Positions 34,855 through 43,486 of a DNA stretch of 64,000 bases are shown piece by piece. The DNA lies in the NCBI RefSeq assembly GCF_030687145.1, contig NZ_CP117460.1:3410001-3474000 (forward strand), in the 5' to 3' direction. The notes below the pieces were generated by a model. The model was not told where the DNA came from. It saw nothing but the letters and a program-made list of their open reading frames with translations, and made no database searches. The DNA is from Pseudomonas sp. FP1742 (GTDB lineage: Bacteria; Pseudomonadota; Gammaproteobacteria; Pseudomonadales; Pseudomonadaceae). A program made the position numbers and the translations under genes. Position 1 is the first letter of the stretch. Each line of letters starts with the position of its first letter.

Positions 34855-35769
34855 TCAAACCGGCTCGGTCTTGGCAGTCGGCAACTCGATGCCGGGGAAA
34901 ATCTTGATCACTGCCGAGTCGTCCTCACGCCCGAAGCCGGCACTGGAAGCCTGCATGAACATCTGGTGAGCGGTGGCCGACAGCGGCAGCGGGAATTTGC
35001 TGGCCCGTGCGGTATCCAGCACCAGGCCCAGGTCCTTGACGAAAATATCCACCGCGGACAATGGCGTGTAATCGGCCTTGAGAATGTGCGGCACGCGGTT
35101 TTCGAACATCCAGGAATTGCCGGCGCTGTGGGTGATCACTTCGTAAAGCGCGTCGGCATCGACCCCTTCACGAAGGCCCAGCGCCATGGCTTCGGCGGAA
35201 GCGGCGATGTGCACCCCGGCGAGCAGCTGGTTGATGATCTTGACCTTGGAACCCAGGCCATGGCTGTCGCCCAGGCGATAAACCTTGCCGGCCATGCCTG
35301 CCAGGACGGCTTCGGCCTTGGCGTAAGCATCGGCCGGGCCAGACGTCATCATGGTCATTTCACCGGCAGCCGCCTTGGCTGCGCCACCGGAGATCGGGGC
35401 ATCCAGATACAGCAAGCCCTGGGCGGTCAGGCGCTGGCCCAGGTCGACGGCGTAGGTCGGGGCCACGGTGGCGCAACCGATCACCAGGCTGCCAGGGCGC
35501 AACGCAGCGACGGCGCCACCCTCGCCAAACAATACGGTTTCGGTCTGCTCGGCGTTCACCACCACGGTAATGATCACGTCGCACGCCGCGGCCATCTGCG
35601 CGGGCGAAGAACACGCCACGCCGCCCTCCCCGGCAAACTGTTCAGTCACCTGCGCACGCACATCACAGGCATGCACATTGAAATCACTGCGCAACAGAGA
35701 GCGGGCAATGCCCAACCCCATCGCGCCCAGACCGACAACACCGACAACACCGACATTCTTGTTATTCAT
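34855..35769 (-). CDS. ltnD: L-threonate 2-dehydrogenase
   Basis: The 304-residue protein is a 3-hydroxyisobutyrate-dehydrogenase-type enzyme: NAD-binding GVVGLGAMGLGIARSLLRSDFNVHACD, the substrate motif DAPISGGAAKAAAGEMTMMTSG, the catalytic Lys region GLGSKVKIINQLLAGVHIAASAEAMAL, and a C-terminal helical domain. LtnD oxidises L-threonate to 2-oxo-tetronate, the first step of the pathway formed with OtnI, OtnK and OtnC. It is the first gene of the operon, with AGGAG before the ATG, so the operon promoter lies in 35770-36000. Confidence 0.9.
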   Translation of the reverse strand: MNNKNVGVVGVVGLGAMGLGIARSLLRSDFNVHACDVRAQVTEQFAGEGGVACSSPAQMAAACDVIITVVVNAEQTETVLFGEGGAVAALRPGSLVIGCATVAPTYAVDLGQRLTAQGLLYLDAPISGGAAKAAAGEMTMMTSGPADAYAKAEAVLAGMAGKVYRLGDSHGLGSKVKIINQLLAGVHIAASAEAMALGLREGVDADALYEVITHSAGNSWMFENRVPHILKADYTPLSAVDIFVKDLGLVLDTARASKFPLPLSATAHQMFMQASSAGFGREDDSAVIKIFPGIELPTAKTEPV

Positions 35770-36369
35770 GGGGTACTCCTGAGGGAAGCAACGGCCTGTT
35801 CCACGCCGGTAAAGCGCAGGCGGCGGGCCGCGATGTAGAGATGGGCACCGGCGGCATGGCCAGCGGATCGCCCAACACAGTGGCAGCTACGATCGCTTGG
35901 CACTGGTTGAGCAGATAATCCATCAATGAACAGATTATGTGAAGTATTTTTTTAAAATAACATTTTTTAACATCGACTCAGGTGCATCGATAGCCGCGAC
36001 GCGCTTTTTTGTAGCAGCTGTCGAGCTCGCGAGGCTGCGTTCGGCTGCGCAGCAGTCGTAAAACCAGAACTCGCGGTGCATCAGGCAAACCACGTCAGCC
36101 GGATTCACGACGGCTGCGCCGCCGAACGCAGCCTCGCAGGCTCGACAGCTGCTACGGGTCGCGTTCACGCAAGTGAAAAAGTCAGATTGCCATCAGGCCG
36201 CCTTGCAAAAACACCATGACCGTCTAAGTTCAAAACTAGCTCTACAGGCGTAACCAAACCGTACATAAACCAGCCCCTCAGGCGAGAGAATCTATTGATC
36301 TAAAACCGACCAGACGCTGCTTTTAATTATTGACACGGAATCAGTCATAACAAAAAAGAGGGATGCTTG
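35770..36369. other. Intergenic region between ltnD and the EDB/ebo operon
   Basis: About 600 bases between divergent operons, holding promoters for both. It contains the REPIN copy at 36011-36155; AT-rich DNA at 35935-35990 and 36190-36360 flanks it. No gene is supported here. Confidence 0.6.
36011..36155. repeat. REPIN-like element, copy 2
   Basis: The inverted counterpart of 27153-27297: end arms and middle match that element's reverse complement with a few differences. Confidence 0.88.
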
Positions 36370-38244
36370 ATGAAGCGCAGCCATGGGTATCGTGCGTTCT
36401 CGCAAAAGGGGCCGGCCGGACATTTCTGGTTGTCACTGCTTTGCTTCTCAGGCCTGGTGATCGTCAGTTTTCTGTTGTTCGAACAACAGATCCAGGACTT
36501 CCTGACCCATCTCAACCTGTACTTGCCCTCCACACCCACCCAGAAACTCAACCTGGCACTGCTGCTGATCGCCCTGCTCGCGCTGGATGTGGTGCTGCCG
36601 GTGCCGTCGAGCATGGTCGCGCTGCTGGCCGTGGCCATGCTCGGCGGTGTGGGCGGTTACCTGGTGATCTTCATTGGCCTGTGCCTGGGAGCCGGGCTGG
36701 GTTATGCGCTGGGGGCCGGCTACTTTCGTCTGCTGTCCGGTCGTTTGGGCCTGCATCAGCGCCAACCGGGGCAGTTGGCATATAAGCTGGGCACGCTATC
36801 GTTGATCTGCCTGCGCGGCGTGCCGGTATTGGCCGAAACTTCGGTGGTGGCCGCCGGGATGCAACGTTATCCGCTGCCGGCGTTCGTATTGGTCACCACC
36901 CTGGCCAATGCCGGTCTGGCACTGGCCTACAGCGCCATCGGCACCTTTCTCGTCGAGCAGAACGCGCTGTTGGTGACTATCCTCGCCAGCATGGTGTTGC
37001 CTGGGTTGTTTATCGCCGGGTTCAGCCTGTTCAAGAGCTTGCGCAGACACGACACAGCGCAACCGCTGCACGGGCGTTTCAAGGTCAATTACGACTACCC
37101 GGTGCTGTTCACCGATCACTTGTTCGATCCGGCCAATCCCTGCCTGCACCAGCAGCTCACCTTCCGGCACAGAGGGCCGGTGACGGTACTGGTATTCGCC
37201 GATGAACAACTGCTGCAAAGCGCCCCGCAATTGCTGGAACAGATCGACGCCTACTTTGCCGCCCATGCGGCGGACCTGCACTTGCAGGCCGCGCCGATTA
37301 CGGTGCCGGCCGGCGAGTTGAGCAAGGATTCGCAGGTGTTGCAGCAGCTCTACCGCGACATGTTGCACCATGGGCTGGACCGCCATTGTTATGTGCTGGC
37401 CCTGGGCGGCGGCGCGGTGCTGGATGCGGTGGGCTACGCCTGCGCCACCTTCCACCGTGGCATTCGCCTGATCCGCATCCCGAGCACCGTGCTGGCGCAG
37501 AACGACGCCGGCATCGGTGTGAAAAACGGCATCAATGCCTTCGGCCAGAAGAACCTGCTGGGGGCGTTCTACCCCGCCACTGCGGTGATCAACGACTTCC
37601 AGCTGCTGACCAGCCTGACCCGCCGTGACCAGATCGCCGGATTGGCCGAGGCGGTAAAAGTGGCGCTGATCAAAGACCAGGCCTTCTTCCAATGGATGGA
37701 GCAACAGGCCGACGCCCTCGCCCATTTCGATCACCCGGCCAGCCGCTATGCCATTCGCCGCTGCGCCGAACTGCACCTGGCGCACATCACCGGGGCCGGC
37801 GACCCCTTCGAACGCGGTAACGGACGACCATTGGATTACGGGCACTGGGCCGCGCACAAACTGGAAAACCTCAGCCAGCACCGACTGCGCCATGGTGAAG
37901 CCGTAGCGGTGGGCATGGCCCTGGATGGACTCTATGCCAATGTCCTGGGACTGTTGAGCGATACCGACACCGAACGGGTGCTGAACCTGCTGCACAAGCT
38001 CGGCTTCAACCTGTGCCCGCCGGAACTGTCCTTGAAAGATGCACAGGGGCGCTCACAGGTTTTGCTCGGGCTGGAGGAATTCCGCCAGCACCTGGGCGGG
38101 CAACTTTCCATCCCCATGCTCAGCCGGATCGGCGAGTCGGTGGACCTGCATGAAATCGATGCCGCGCGGATGGAACAGGCGCTGCAACGACTGTCCACCC
38201 GCATCGACCCGGTACTCACCCTCAGCGAAGGCTGCGCGCGATGA
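36370..38244 (+). CDS. EboD-like protein: VTT/DedA membrane domain fused to 3-dehydroquinate synthase-like domain
   Basis: The 624-residue protein has two parts. Residues 1 to ~235 are hydrophobic with VTT/DedA (SNARE-associated) features (LDVVLPVPSSMVALLAVAMLGGVGGYLV, LGAGLGYALGAGYFRL, LRGVPVLAETSVVAAGM). Residues ~240-620 resemble 3-dehydroquinate synthase: VLALGGGAVLDAVGYACATFHRGIRLIRIPSTVLAQNDAGIGVK, GLAEAVKVALIKD, NGRPLDYGHWAAHKLE and RHGEAVAVGMALDGL, with NAD and metal residues apparently kept. EboD of the ebo/EDB cluster is this synthase type. The membrane fusion would place the enzyme at the inner membrane. It heads an operon whose next gene starts in its stop codon. GAGGG lies nine bases before the ATG. 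Confidence 0.87.
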   Translation: MKRSHGYRAFSQKGPAGHFWLSLLCFSGLVIVSFLLFEQQIQDFLTHLNLYLPSTPTQKLNLALLLIALLALDVVLPVPSSMVALLAVAMLGGVGGYLVIFIGLCLGAGLGYALGAGYFRLLSGRLGLHQRQPGQLAYKLGTLSLICLRGVPVLAETSVVAAGMQRYPLPAFVLVTTLANAGLALAYSAIGTFLVEQNALLVTILASMVLPGLFIAGFSLFKSLRRHDTAQPLHGRFKVNYDYPVLFTDHLFDPANPCLHQQLTFRHRGPVTVLVFADEQLLQSAPQLLEQIDAYFAAHAADLHLQAAPITVPAGELSKDSQVLQQLYRDMLHHGLDRHCYVLALGGGAVLDAVGYACATFHRGIRLIRIPSTVLAQNDAGIGVKNGINAFGQKNLLGAFYPATAVINDFQLLTSLTRRDQIAGLAEAVKVALIKDQAFFQWMEQQADALAHFDHPASRYAIRRCAELHLAHITGAGDPFERGNGRPLDYGHWAAHKLENLSQHRLRHGEAVAVGMALDGLYANVLGLLSDTDTERVLNLLHKLGFNLCPPELSLKDAQGRSQVLLGLEEFRQHLGGQLSIPMLSRIGESVDLHEIDAARMEQALQRLSTRIDPVLTLSEGCAR

Positions 38245-39131
38245 GCCAGACATCACCGAACCTCAAGACCTGGATGACCCTGGGCAGGGTATCCAACCTG
38301 CCCACGGTGTGGACCAACACCCTGGCCGCCGCCCTGCTGGCCAGCAGTGCCGGTGCCCTGGCGCCGCCGTCGTCGCTGGTGTGGATCCTGCTGCTGGCCG
38401 CACTGTCGCTGCTGTATCTGGCCGGCATGTTATTGAACGACCTGCTGGACGCCGACTGGGACCAACAGCACCATAATCCCCGCCCGATCACGTTGGGTCT
38501 GGTCAGTCGCCAACAAGTGGGACTGGCCACTGTGCTGTTGCTGATACTGGCTGCGGCCTCGGTACTGGGCCTGAGCCGGTTGATCGATCAACCGCACTGG
38601 TTACTGGGCAGCGCCACCCTGCTGGTGGGCTGCATCCTCGGCTACAACCTGCTGCACAAGAAATACGCCCACAGCGTCTGGTTGATGGGCGCCTGTCGCT
38701 CGGCCCTCTACCTCACGGCAGCAGCCAGCCTGGCGGTGCCGCCGGAGCCGATCTGGCTGTGCGCCATGTTGCTGGGTGTCTACATCAGCGGCCTGACCTA
38801 CCTGGCTCGTCAGGAACACAACAACCAGTTGCTCAGTCGCCTGCCGCTACTGCTGATGTTGAGCCCGCTGGCGCTGGCGATCTATTCCGACAACGCCTGG
38901 TTCTGGCCGGTGCTGCTGCTCTGGCTTGGCTGGCTGGGCTGGCACTACTGGCACCACTTGGCCCACCCGCAGCAACGGCAAGTCCGTGCCTTCATCGGCG
39001 CTGGCCTGGCGGCTCTGCCACTGTTCGATGCCCTGGTGCTGGCTGTGGCCAACCAGCCGCTGGGCAGCCTGTTATGCGTTCTGGTGTTTTTCCTGCTTCC
39101 ACACTTCCAGCGCTGGATCAAACCGACATGA
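38241..39131 (+). CDS. EboC-like UbiA-family prenyltransferase
   Basis: The 296-residue membrane protein has the UbiA pattern: TLGRVSNLPTVWTNTLAAALL, the first Asp-rich motif LLNDLLDADWDQQHHNPRPI (N-D-x-x-D-x-x-D), and about eight membrane spans (LATVLLLILAAASVLGL, LLVGCILGYNLLHKKYAH). UbiA proteins transfer a prenyl chain onto an acceptor inside the membrane; EboC is the ebo-cluster member and its acceptor is not known to me. The second Asp-rich motif is less clear. Start overlaps eboD's stop (ATGA); it overlaps the next gene in the same way. Confidence 0.88.
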   Translation: MSQTSPNLKTWMTLGRVSNLPTVWTNTLAAALLASSAGALAPPSSLVWILLLAALSLLYLAGMLLNDLLDADWDQQHHNPRPITLGLVSRQQVGLATVLLLILAAASVLGLSRLIDQPHWLLGSATLLVGCILGYNLLHKKYAHSVWLMGACRSALYLTAAASLAVPPEPIWLCAMLLGVYISGLTYLARQEHNNQLLSRLPLLLMLSPLALAIYSDNAWFWPVLLLWLGWLGWHYWHHLAHPQQRQVRAFIGAGLAALPLFDALVLAVANQPLGSLLCVLVFFLLPHFQRWIKPT

Positions 39132-39901
39132 ACATGGACGTCACTGCATCGCCATCGGCGGCCCTCGAAATGCGCCACGACTGCCTCGCCGAACAACACC
39201 AGGCCCTCACCCAACAGCTCGATGACACCGAACTGCAGTGGTGGCGCCAGGCCCAGGAGCGGCTTGCCCAACGCCCGGACGCCAATACCGCGGCGCTGTT
39301 GAGCAGCCAGTGCAAGCGCAACCTCAAGGAGCAACCGCTGCCCCACAGTCCCGGCTGGAGCAACGTCCAGCTGGCGCGGGCATTGTTGCTGGCTCAGGTC
39401 CTGGAGCAACAGCCCCTCGCCGGGCAACTGCCGTTGCTGCGCCAACTGTTTTTGTGGGGTGAAGATCAGGAAAAAATCGCCACCTTGAAAGCCCTCGACT
39501 GGCTCGACAGCCGTGGGCTTTGCGTGGAACTGGCACTGCAAGCCGGGCGTACCAGTAACAGCCAGGTGTTCGCCGCCCTCGCCCTGGACACCTTCTACCC
39601 GTCGCGTCACTACAGCGAACGGGCCTTCCATCAACTGGTGCTCAAAGCACTGGGCATGGGGCTCGACATACGCCGCCTGATCGGCCTGACGCAACGACAC
39701 AGCGTCGCCCTCAACCAGTTGGCCCTCGACCTGCTGGACGAACAGCTCGCCGCTGAACGAACGGTGTCCGCCGGGCTGCCCCGAGTGATTGCCTTCGACC
39801 TGCTCAGCCCGGCGCAACACCAGCGTCTGACCGGCCTGAGTCAGCAGCAACGCTTGCCGCCTGAGTGGCACGAGTACCTGGCCGACGCCTCACAGAACTG
39901 A
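39128..39901 (+). CDS. EboA-like protein
   Basis: The 257-residue soluble, helical protein (WWRQAQERLAQRPDANTAALL, AGQLPLLRQLFLWGEDQEKIATLKALDWLDSRGL, HYSERAFHQLVLKALGMGLDI) fits EboA, the poorly characterised first component in other ebo clusters, by position among eboC, eboB, eboE and eboF and by its HEAT-like helix pattern. No catalytic motif is evident. The ATG overlaps the eboC stop by three bases (ATGA). Confidence 0.75.
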   Translation: MNMDVTASPSAALEMRHDCLAEQHQALTQQLDDTELQWWRQAQERLAQRPDANTAALLSSQCKRNLKEQPLPHSPGWSNVQLARALLLAQVLEQQPLAGQLPLLRQLFLWGEDQEKIATLKALDWLDSRGLCVELALQAGRTSNSQVFAALALDTFYPSRHYSERAFHQLVLKALGMGLDIRRLIGLTQRHSVALNQLALDLLDEQLAAERTVSAGLPRVIAFDLLSPAQHQRLTGLSQQQRLPPEWHEYLADASQN

Positions 39902-39937
39902 CACTCAACGACTCCTTTTCCTTGACGAGGATTTACC

Positions 39938-40822
39938 ATGCTCAAGTACTTCGACCCGCATATTCATATGGTCAGCCGTACCACCGATGACTACCAGAAC
40001 ATGGCCGCCGCCGGCATCACCGGAGTGATCGAACCGGCCTTCTGGCAGGGCCAGGCGAGGACCAGCGTCGGCAGTTTCATCGACTACTTCGACACCCTGT
40101 TGGGCTGGGAGCGTTTTCGCGCCAGCATGTTCGGCATTCATCATTTCTGCACCATCGGCCTCAACCCCAAGGAGGCCAACGACCTGTCAGTGGCCAATGA
40201 AGTGCTGGAGATTCTGCCGCGCTATCTGGTGAAAGACGGCGTCGTGGCCGTCGGCGAAATCGGCTACGACGACATCACCCCGGAGGAAGATCGCTTCCTC
40301 GCCGCTCAGCTGGAGCTGGCCAGACAATTCAATTTGCCGGTGCTGGTGCACACCCCGCACCGCGACAAGATCGGTGGCACCAAACGCACCCTGGCGGTGA
40401 TTCGCGAAGTCGGGATTGCCGAGCACCTGGTGATCATCGACCACCTCAACGAACTGACCTTGCCTTTGGTGTTGGACAGCGACTGCTGGCGCGGCCATTC
40501 GATCTACCCCAACACCAAGATGTCGGAACAGCGCATGGTCGCCCTGTTGCAGCAGTACGGCACCGAGAAAATGGTGGTCAACAGCGCCGCCGACTGGGGC
40601 ATCAGCGACCCACTCAAGGTGCCGAAAACGGGTGAAGCGATGCTGGCTGCCGGCTTCAGCGAAAGCCAGGTCGAACAGGTGCTGTTCCACAACCCCGTGG
40701 ACTTTTTTGCTCAAAGCGGCCAACTGGACAAGTCCCTGGTCAGCACCCCGCTGCCCATCGACCAGCGTCGGCAGTGGCAGGACAACTCTGCCCTGCGTGG
40801 CCAGGAACCGGTGATCAAATGA
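39938..40822 (+). CDS. EboB-like TatD-family metal-dependent hydrolase
   Basis: The 294-residue protein has the TatD pattern: DPHIHMVSRTTDDYQNMAAAGIT with the His-x-His metal site, FGIHHFCTIGLNPKEAND, KDGVVAVGEIGYDDITPEEDRFLAAQLELAR, LPVLVHTPHRDK, LVIIDHLNE and NSAADWGISDP with the final Asp. EboB is the TatD member of ebo clusters; its substrate is unknown. GAGGA lies before the ATG. The next gene starts in its stop. Confidence 0.9.
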   Translation: MLKYFDPHIHMVSRTTDDYQNMAAAGITGVIEPAFWQGQARTSVGSFIDYFDTLLGWERFRASMFGIHHFCTIGLNPKEANDLSVANEVLEILPRYLVKDGVVAVGEIGYDDITPEEDRFLAAQLELARQFNLPVLVHTPHRDKIGGTKRTLAVIREVGIAEHLVIIDHLNELTLPLVLDSDCWRGHSIYPNTKMSEQRMVALLQQYGTEKMVVNSAADWGISDPLKVPKTGEAMLAAGFSESQVEQVLFHNPVDFFAQSGQLDKSLVSTPLPIDQRRQWQDNSALRGQEPVIK

Positions 40823-42051
40823 GTGCCGGCACGGGGTGGGCTGCCGCGCAGGTCGGTTATTGCAGCAATGTGCACCCGGCCCGTGACCTGGCGGGGCTAC
40901 GGTCATCCATCGAATGGCATTTCCAGGGTGTGCGCACTCTACGCGGCCTGAACGAGCAAGACAGTGGGCTGTGGATCAGCGCCCTCGCCGCGGCCGAACT
41001 ACAGCAGGCGTCAGCTCGCGCGGATTTCCTCAGCCTGCTGCAACGCAGTGGGCTGCGGCTGACTTCACTTAACGGCTTTCCCTATGGCCAATTTCATCAA
41101 GGTGCGGTGAAAGCCGACGTCTATTTGCCCAACTGGACTGATCCGAAACGGCTGGCGTACAGCCTGAATCTGGCCCGAATCCTGGCACACGCCCTGCCGT
41201 CGGATTGCCCCCAAGGCGTGATTTCCACCGTACCGCTGGGCTATGCCGCCGACTGGAACCCGCGGCGACAGCAGCGTGCCGAACATCTGCTGCGCCAACT
41301 CACGGCTTCACTGGCCAGGCTGCATCGGGAGACGGGTAAGAAGATCGTGTTCTGCCTGGAGATGGAGCCGGACTGCGTGCTGGAAAACACCGACCAGGCC
41401 ATCGCCTTCTTCCACCGCTACCAAGCCAGCGACCCGCACCATGACTATCTGGCGCTGTGTTTTGATGTATGCCACCAGGCCGTGGTTTTCGAACACTGCT
41501 ATCAGTCGCTGGAAAAGCTGCGCCAGGCCCGGGTGCCTGTCGGCAAGATCCAATTGTCCAACGCGCTGATTTGTCGCCTGCCCGCTGAAGACCACAACCG
41601 GCGCGAACACGTGCTCAAGACCTTGAGCGACTTCGCCGAAACCACCTACCTGCATCAAGTCAAAGCCCGCGATGCACAGGCGCGGTTATCGGGCTGGGCC
41701 GACCTGCCCGCCGCCCTCGACGATTGCGCCAACAACCTGGGGCAATACCCCGAACTGCGGATTCATTTCCACATTCCGCTGTTCAGCGAACACTTGCTGC
41801 TGCCTGAGCTCAGCGGCAGCCAGATCGCCCTGTCGCAGACCTTCGACTTTCTGGCGGACCATGGGGATTTCCGCCCTGTGCTGGAAGTGGAAACCTACAG
41901 CTGGGGCGTGCTGCCCGCGCAACTGCGGCCCGACACCGAGCACGCCCAACTGCAGGGGATCGCCGCGGAACTGCACTGGGTCGAAGAGCAACTGCGCCAA
42001 CGCCAATTGCTGCAATCCCAAACGCGGGAGGCGTACGCTGATGCCCTCTGA
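40819..42051 (+). CDS. EboE-like sugar-isomerase-type TIM barrel protein
   Basis: The 410-residue protein starts MSAGTGWAAAQVGYCSNVHPARDL at the ATG overlapping the eboB stop. EboE proteins are xylose-isomerase-like TIM barrels that open with such a 'YCSNVHP' block. Further features are LTSLNGFPYGQFH, KIVFCLEMEPDCVLENTD, LALCFDVCHQAVVFEH and LRIHFHIPLF, offering Glu, Asp and His for metal binding. It overlaps eboF by 11 bases. The reaction is not known. Confidence 0.87.
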   Translation: MSAGTGWAAAQVGYCSNVHPARDLAGLRSSIEWHFQGVRTLRGLNEQDSGLWISALAAAELQQASARADFLSLLQRSGLRLTSLNGFPYGQFHQGAVKADVYLPNWTDPKRLAYSLNLARILAHALPSDCPQGVISTVPLGYAADWNPRRQQRAEHLLRQLTASLARLHRETGKKIVFCLEMEPDCVLENTDQAIAFFHRYQASDPHHDYLALCFDVCHQAVVFEHCYQSLEKLRQARVPVGKIQLSNALICRLPAEDHNRREHVLKTLSDFAETTYLHQVKARDAQARLSGWADLPAALDDCANNLGQYPELRIHFHIPLFSEHLLLPELSGSQIALSQTFDFLADHGDFRPVLEVETYSWGVLPAQLRPDTEHAQLQGIAAELHWVEEQLRQRQLLQSQTREAYADAL

Positions 42052-43486
42052 AAATCCGCGCCAAGCGCTGCTGCTGATCAACGTGGTCGGGCTGACCCCG
42101 GCGCTGCTGGGGCCGGCGACACCGCACATCAATGCCCTGTTGAAAACGGCGAAAATGGCCAGCCTGCAACCGGTGTTTCCGGCTGTCACGTCAACGGTGC
42201 AGGCGTCGATTCTCACCGGCCTGTCGCCGTCGGAGCACGGCATCGTGGGCAATGGCTGGTATTTTCGCGACCAGGCTGAAGTGCGTTTCTGGCTGCAACC
42301 CAACGCACTGATCCAGGGAGAAAAGGTCTGGCAGACGCTCAAGCGCGAACTCCCGGGTTTTCGCTGCAGCCAGTTGTTCTGGTGGTACAACATGTATGCG
42401 GACGTGGACGCCGCCATCACCCCACGCCCGCACTACCCGGCCGATGGCCGCAAGCTGTTCGGCCTGTATTCGTCACCGGCCTCGTTGCATGAGCGTATCG
42501 AGCAGCAGATCGGCGAATTCCCGTTTCCGGGTTTCTGGGGCCCGGCGGCCGGCATCGCGTCGAGCCGCTGGATCGTCGACTGCGCCATCGCCGAGTTCCA
42601 GATTGATCGACCCGATCTGCAATTGGTTTACCTGCCGCATCTCGACTACTGCCTGCAGCGACTGGGCCCCGATCATCCGTCGATTGCCGACGAGGTGCGG
42701 GCCATCGACAGTGAAGTGGGTCGCCTGCTGGCCTTTGCCCAGGAGCAAGGCGCGGCGGTGATGCTGTTGTCTGAGTATGGGATCGAAGCGGTACAGCAAT
42801 CCGTATCGATCAACCGGTTGTTGCGCTCGGAAGGCTTGTTGCAGGTGCGCCAGTCGCTGACCTGGGAGTTGCTCGACCCCGGCGCCAGCGCGGCCTTTGC
42901 CGTGGCCGATCATCAGATCGCGCACATCTACGTGAAACAGGCGCAAGACATTCCTCGCGTCAAAGCGCTGCTGCAGCGCCAGCCCGGCATCGAGCAGGTG
43001 CTGGATAAAGCCGAACAACGGGTCTGGCAACTGGATCATCCGCGCAGCGGCGAGCTGGTGACCGTGGCCGCGCCGGGTTACTGGTTCGATTACTACTACT
43101 GGCTCGACGATCGCAAGGCACCCGACTTTGCCCGCACCGTGGACATCCATCGCAAGCCCGGCTACGACCCGCTGGAACTGTTCATCGACCCGGCCATTCG
43201 CTTCCCCAAATTGAAAGTGGCGCGCCGCCTGCTGCAGAAAAAGCTCGGCTTTCGCTACTACATGGACCTGATTCCGCTGGACACCCGCCTGGTCCGTGGC
43301 AGCCATGGTCGCCTGCCCGACAGCGAGAACACCGGCCCGCTGCTCATCACCAATTGCGATCTGCCGTTGCCCCAGCGCCTTGCGGCCACGGCAGTGAAGC
43401 AACTGCTCCTGGAACACTTCCTGGGGCATTCACACACCGACCCGGCCAATGCCAAGGAGCTTCCATGCGGCGAGCCATTTCTATAA
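42041..43486 (+). CDS. EboF-like alkaline-phosphatase-superfamily phosphodiesterase
   Basis: The 481-residue protein is a nucleotide pyrophosphatase/phosphodiesterase type: LLLINVVGLTPALLG, VFPAVTSTVQASILTGLSPSEHGIVGNGWYF (Thr nucleophile region), LQLVYLPHLDYCLQRLGPDH (Asp and His metal ligands), LLSEYGIEAV and a later GYDPLELFIDP. It has no signal peptide, unlike many family members. It is the last ebo gene, and the first c-heme gene starts 22 bases before its stop, tying the two sets together. Confidence 0.9.
   Translation: MPSENPRQALLLINVVGLTPALLGPATPHINALLKTAKMASLQPVFPAVTSTVQASILTGLSPSEHGIVGNGWYFRDQAEVRFWLQPNALIQGEKVWQTLKRELPGFRCSQLFWWYNMYADVDAAITPRPHYPADGRKLFGLYSSPASLHERIEQQIGEFPFPGFWGPAAGIASSRWIVDCAIAEFQIDRPDLQLVYLPHLDYCLQRLGPDHPSIADEVRAIDSEVGRLLAFAQEQGAAVMLLSEYGIEAVQQSVSINRLLRSEGLLQVRQSLTWELLDPGASAAFAVADHQIAHIYVKQAQDIPRVKALLQRQPGIEQVLDKAEQRVWQLDHPRSGELVTVAAPGYWFDYYYWLDDRKAPDFARTVDIHRKPGYDPLELFIDPAIRFPKLKVARRLLQKKLGFRYYMDLIPLDTRLVRGSHGRLPDSENTGPLLITNCDLPLPQRLAATAVKQLLLEHFLGHSHTDPANAKELPCGEPFL

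Noticed and set aside
34540..35838. 432-codon plus-strand frame
   Set aside because: Antisense to ltnD and otnK, no recognisable product.
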